Below are positions 60,612-64,000 of a DNA stretch of 64,000 bases, in pieces (positions within the stretch are counted from its first letter, which is position 1; every line of letters begins with the position of its first letter). Origin of the DNA: Polaromonas sp. JS666 (GTDB lineage: Bacteria; Pseudomonadota; Gammaproteobacteria; Burkholderiales; Burkholderiaceae_C); the NCBI RefSeq assembly GCF_000013865.1, contig NC_007949.1:124001-188000 (forward strand). The letters are read 5' to 3'. The position numbers and the translations under genes were made by a program. The notes under the pieces were generated by a model. The model saw nothing but the letters and a program-made list of their open reading frames with translations. It did no database searches and had not been told where the DNA came from.

Positions 60612-62450
60612 TCACCGAGTGGCACTGCACCAGGACCGGTAGTGACGTTCACAGGGATCACTTGGGATGTATTTGGTCCTCTCCGGGTTGACCACGACAG
60701 CAGTAGAAGGATCTTTGGCGAAGTTCCGTTCAGGCCCTGACTCGACGCTCAATGCGCCCACCCATTGCTCAAGAGTTATCGGATTTACGCACATAGGATG
60801 CTGAGCAGTCTCTTTGCAGAACGTCGCGGCCAATGGCCACAGTCGTCGGCTGACGACCCATTGTCGGTATGCTCTATCGCGTACAGCTTTATCGGCACCA
60901 TCCTTCTTATCCGCCATCGCGGCCCTCGCCACCAATGCGCAATTCACCCCAACGTTTTGCAAGAGGGTGTCACAGAGAATCTTGACTTGATGTGCCTCGT
61001 CGTTGACGTCATCCTTGGCCAGTCGACGCATCGGCGCGAGTGCGAGAAGTTGGTAGTACATGCCGAAGATCGAGGAGGCCGTTGGCAGGGCCGCGTTTGC
61101 TGAAGGTTGCCGCAGCGTCTGCAACTCCGCGCCTGTACCCGATGCTGACGCGGCCTTTTGAATTGCTGCTGCCGGCAACATCAGCGCGAGCGTCTTGCTA
61201 ACTTCGTTGGGTTCGAGCGGCGCGAACGACTTCGGGCAGTACGCCTTCAGTTTTGCCACGTCAGTCAAAGTGTCACGGTCGCACGCGGCGTCACGGGCGC
61301 ATTGCAGAACGAAATCTTCAGTACATGTAGAGGCGGCATAGAGTGCTGAGCCCCATCGCGCAGCATCCTTGTTCGTGTCTGGAAGAAATGGAAAATAATA
61401 CCGCGTTGGTTGTACCGCCGCGTCCGCATAGAGTTGCGCGAGTTCTCTCAGGCGTTGAGCATGACCCGTATAGATATCAAGATCCCAATCTGACATTCCA
61501 ACAGCCAACAGGTCCTTTGGCCAAGTTGGTAAGGATTGATACGGAACGAGGATCAACGTATAAGGAACGCTGAGATCCTTTGCAAACGTCGGAAACTCCA
61601 TGATCTTCTTCAATACTGCATCTGCGTCGAGAGCCACGTTCAGAAAGCCGCCTTCCTGCATGGAGATGTTCTTGGTGCTCTTCTGCTCCAGCGACTTCTT
61701 GAGTTCTCCACTCACAGAACCGCTTGCACTAAATGCTCCCGCACCGCCTGATGCTTGAGCACTGAACGATTCCTTGAGGCTTTCGAGAGATTGCTCGGCT
61801 GTGAACATGACGGAGAGCTTGCCCCCCGTGCGAATTGTGCTTACGAATGAATCACCGCACTCGTACTGAAAGTTGGTCACCCGTTGAGAAGGCGTTTTTG
61901 TTTGATCCGACAGCAGCTTCCATGCGCGGGGGGTGAACTCGACGACAGTTGTGGCCTGAATATCCCCAGCGTCAGATCCAAGAGCGACCAGTTGTTCGCC
62001 CCCCTTGTCGACAGTGGCCACCGCAAGTATGTTGCGTTTCGATTTATCGAAGCTGGTCTCACGCGAGAACTTGGCACTTCCTGAAGCCGCCCCGTACGAT
62101 CCTTTCATGGATACGTTGAGGATGCGTTGCATCGTTTCACGGTCGTATGTGTCATAAAAGCGAACATACGATGCAGCGCCCGTGACGGGTTTGCTAAGTC
62201 CGTAGACACACTTGGCCTGCATCTTCCGGCCCATGCCGCGATACCAGCCTTGGCCCAGCAAAGCCGCCTCGCGCGGATAGACCTCTTCCGACGACTGAAA
62301 GTCGGCAACACGCGCGAGCATTTCAGGGGTTACGGCAGGCGTAGGAGAAGGAGGATGGGAGAGTCGGTTCCCTGCCGATGTTTGTGCACTCGCCTGTTGG
62401 GCAGCGAAAAGCAACAGGCAGACAGAGGCTGTAACGCTGACACGAAGCAT
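60612..62450 (-). CDS. Secreted MACPF-like pore-forming protein
   Basis: 612 residues with a signal peptide ('ASVCLLLFAAQQASAQ'). Residues about 80-310 resemble a MACPF fold. 'CGDSFVSTIRTGGKL', near 198-212, matches the MACPF/CDC signature G-x-x-[FY]-x6-GG, though Thr and His of the classical YGTHF are replaced by Asp and Ser. Before it lies a beta/turn region, and after it an amphipathic 'FSAQASGGAGAFSASGSVSG' stretch of the type that could insert in membranes. The C-terminal 280 residues are Cys-rich and unassigned. It could form a pore in another cell or act as an effector; the family match is by motif only. Confidence 0.55.
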   Translation of the reverse strand: MLRVSVTASVCLLLFAAQQASAQTSAGNRLSHPPSPTPAVTPEMLARVADFQSSEEVYPREAALLGQGWYRGMGRKMQAKCVYGLSKPVTGAASYVRFYDTYDRETMQRILNVSMKGSYGAASGSAKFSRETSFDKSKRNILAVATVDKGGEQLVALGSDAGDIQATTVVEFTPRAWKLLSDQTKTPSQRVTNFQYECGDSFVSTIRTGGKLSVMFTAEQSLESLKESFSAQASGGAGAFSASGSVSGELKKSLEQKSTKNISMQEGGFLNVALDADAVLKKIMEFPTFAKDLSVPYTLILVPYQSLPTWPKDLLAVGMSDWDLDIYTGHAQRLRELAQLYADAAVQPTRYYFPFLPDTNKDAARWGSALYAASTCTEDFVLQCARDAACDRDTLTDVAKLKAYCPKSFAPLEPNEVSKTLALMLPAAAIQKAASASGTGAELQTLRQPSANAALPTASSIFGMYYQLLALAPMRRLAKDDVNDEAHQVKILCDTLLQNVGVNCALVARAAMADKKDGADKAVRDRAYRQWVVSRRLWPLAATFCKETAQHPMCVNPITLEQWVGALSVESGPERNFAKDPSTAVVVNPERTKYIPSDPCERHYRSWCSATR

Positions 62451-62952
62451 GTTTTACCCTCCAAGAGAGACTTTTAGTCCGCTGCTTGTAGTCCAGCGGT
62501 ACCAGCGCGCGCTTTCTTCCTTTCTGCGATTCTCGCCATAGCCACAGTACCTGTCAAGAACATCCATAGCCTGAAAGTCAGAAGCGAGTCTCGCCTGTGG
62601 AGGGACGTTTGGTCGATTAGCTTCCTGCCGTCACGGCACCCGTATCCACAACTGGCCCGCCTGGTAGCTGCCCCTAGCCAACGGCTGGAATTGGCCGATT
62701 CCTGCCTCAGCTTCGGGCTCGCCCCGGTGGCGATAGGCACCCATTTGTGCCTGAGAAACATGCGTTTAGGCCTGGTCATTGAATACCAGCACCAGTGGTT
62801 AGCTATTACCGGTACAAGTGGCCAACACCACCGGAATGCTCACTTTGCGCCGGTTTGATTCCACCAGCGGCAAGAACAGAAGCGGCAATAACGGCGGCGC
62901 ACCGAGGAGTGCAAATGTTTAGGATTTTCAGTTTTCCTTGATGTTTTGTCGG
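62451..62952. other. Gene-poor gap
   Basis: About 500 bases between the MACPF-like gene and the right-edge gene. A short minus-strand frame (near 62474-62779) has no convincing start or composition. No repeats, promoters or terminators stand out. It may hold decayed sequence. Confidence 0.4.
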
Positions 62953-63996
62953 TCAAACTTTATGGGCGTCTACGTAGTGAAGTGTCGGCACGAGCTCATC
63001 TGGGGAGCGTAGATTCACAGCGATGGGTGAAAGCCACTTGACGCGACGGGCCTGCTGGCCGTCTCGTGGGCCAGTGTTATAGGTGTGCCAGTGGGCTCTT
63101 CTCATATGGGGACGGACTGTACCGCCGTCGCCGGGTCCGGTTCGGTCTGCAATGGTTCTGGCCTCTCTCAGCGCAGAACCAACGCGAAAGCCAACGTCCC
63201 AAAAAGAAATTCGGTCAGCGCTGTAGCTGCGCTTGCCAGCTGATTCCTGAGTGCGTAAAGCTGCTCGACGATTTCCAAGCCCTTGGGGGGCGACGTCGGA
63301 CTCATCAGCGCAAAGGTAGAGCACAAGACTGGCTAGCCGCAACCTCAAAGCGTTCATGTCGTCCAATACTTTATTGACCATATCGGGGTCTCGATACTCA
63401 TCATCAGTGGCTTTGGGCACCGTCTTCCATGCATTACTAAGGCTGTCATGTTCTGGAAGATTATCTTGAACCTCCTTAAGAACTTGCATGGCGTTCAATG
63501 ATTCAATATAGCTGGCCTTAGACGCAGCTCCAAAACTACCCCTCAGAAGATCAACATGGTCATGCACATGAATGAATTCCTTGCTACGCATGAAATCGCC
63601 TGGGTCGAGTTGGGGGTGCCGACGCAAAGCTAAAGTGAACTCGAGTATCAACTCTGGTGAGCTGCGCAGAAGTAGCACGAGTGCCCATGGATCGCTCATT
63701 TTCGGGTCCACGAGAATCTCGAAATGTAGCTCGGGTGCTTCATCGCCTCGTTTGCCGCTGCTTGCATGGTCGTCAATATAAGAAAAGAATCCATGCATCT
63801 TTAACCCGGGGGAATGCTGCATCCCAGGAGTGGGGATGTACACGCACCAATCTGGAAGGCGAAAAAAACAGTCTTCGGGTAATCCGTCTTTAACGTCGCT
63901 GTTGACGATTTCTTCTAAAAGCGTTGGATCGAAACGGTAGACGCCCTTGGTCATGCGCCACGCGGCAAGTGCAGAGCCCAAGCGCATTTGATGCAT
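62953..63996 (-). CDS. AcrVA2-like anti-CRISPR family protein (may extend past the edge)
   Basis: 347 residues to the ATG at 63994-63996; the window ends four bases further, so a longer N-terminus is possible. The C-terminal 'HMRRAHWHTYNTGP' followed by 'RRVKWLSPIAVNL', and the N-terminal 'LPDWCVYIPTPGM' with 'GFFSYIDD', resemble AcrVA2-type proteins as I recall them. AcrVA2 blocks type V-A CRISPR by reducing Cas12a production. Relatives are widespread on plasmids of bacteria without type V systems, so activity against Cas12a cannot be assumed. The middle is helical with no motif. Confidence 0.55.
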   Translation of the reverse strand: MHQMRLGSALAAWRMTKGVYRFDPTLLEEIVNSDVKDGLPEDCFFRLPDWCVYIPTPGMQHSPGLKMHGFFSYIDDHASSGKRGDEAPELHFEILVDPKMSDPWALVLLLRSSPELILEFTLALRRHPQLDPGDFMRSKEFIHVHDHVDLLRGSFGAASKASYIESLNAMQVLKEVQDNLPEHDSLSNAWKTVPKATDDEYRDPDMVNKVLDDMNALRLRLASLVLYLCADESDVAPQGLGNRRAALRTQESAGKRSYSADRISFWDVGFRVGSALREARTIADRTGPGDGGTVRPHMRRAHWHTYNTGPRDGQQARRVKWLSPIAVNLRSPDELVPTLHYVDAHKV

Positions 63997-64000
63997 TAAA

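Noticed and set aside
62474..62779. Minus-strand frame of 101 codons in the gap before the AcrVA2-like gene
   Set aside because: Ser/Arg-rich translation with no ribosome site, no domain and no coupling to neighbours.
1..64000. tRNA genes, rRNA genes or intact insertion sequences
   Set aside because: None recognised on reading both strands; no transposase with flanking inverted repeats was seen.

Overview
The window looks like part of a large plasmid, or plasmid-derived replicon, from a betaproteobacterium of the Burkholderiales, most likely Comamonadaceae. The support is GC-rich Burkholderiales-style coding, an iteron origin beside a TrfA-like initiator, a ParA/ParB pair, a complete PRTRC cassette, and a short repeat near 2.5 kb of a type I remember as common in Comamonadaceae genomes. 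The host assignment is inference. No tRNA, rRNA, CRISPR array or intact IS element was recognised.

Region 1 (1-23.5 kb) is a defence island. It opens inside brxC and continues with pglX, pglZ and brxL of a type 1-like BREX system. An Xre/RES toxin-antitoxin pair sits between brxC and pglX. A lower-GC cargo sits between pglX and pglZ: a gene with a frameshifted C-terminus, a 1620-residue NERD nuclease/double kinase/SF1 helicase fusion, and a tightly linked gene of unknown family. Downstream, on the other strand, are a PHP-AAA (TrlF-like) ATPase, an XRE regulator and an AbiEii-type nucleotidyltransferase toxin with its HTH antitoxin.

Region 2 (23.5-29.3 kb) holds a frameshifted YkgJ-like cysteine-cluster gene, a small gene and a large tyrosine recombinase, then an orphan DndC/PAPS-reductase-like gene.

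Region 3 (29.3-54 kb) is the plasmid backbone: four 18-bp palindromes (candidate centromere), a small lipoprotein, parA-parB, an iteron origin with its initiator, a RecE-like exonuclease, a Gp3-like protein, a bactofilin, a TraB-like nitrilase-domain membrane protein and the PRTRC genes (ParB, E, C, F, B, A, ThiF) interspersed with unknown genes. PRTRC C, B, A and ThiF resemble, in order, a ubiquitin-like protein, an E2-like protein, a JAMM protease and an E1-like enzyme. Many backbone genes form separate units of terminator, promoter, structured 5' leader and ORF. The leader has the common form ACCC..GGGA(loop)TCCC..GGG..GGTTCCC..GGAG..ATG and occurs at ten places. I consider this the strongest candidate for an under-described regulatory system here.

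Region 4 (54-64 kb) is accessory. Two attC-like sites follow a membrane alpha/beta hydrolase gene and an unknown gene, so these look like integron cassettes without a visible integrase. Then come a SIR2-HerA defence pair, a secreted HExxH peptidase beside a secreted MACPF-like protein, and at the right edge a protein resembling AcrVA2-type anti-CRISPR proteins.
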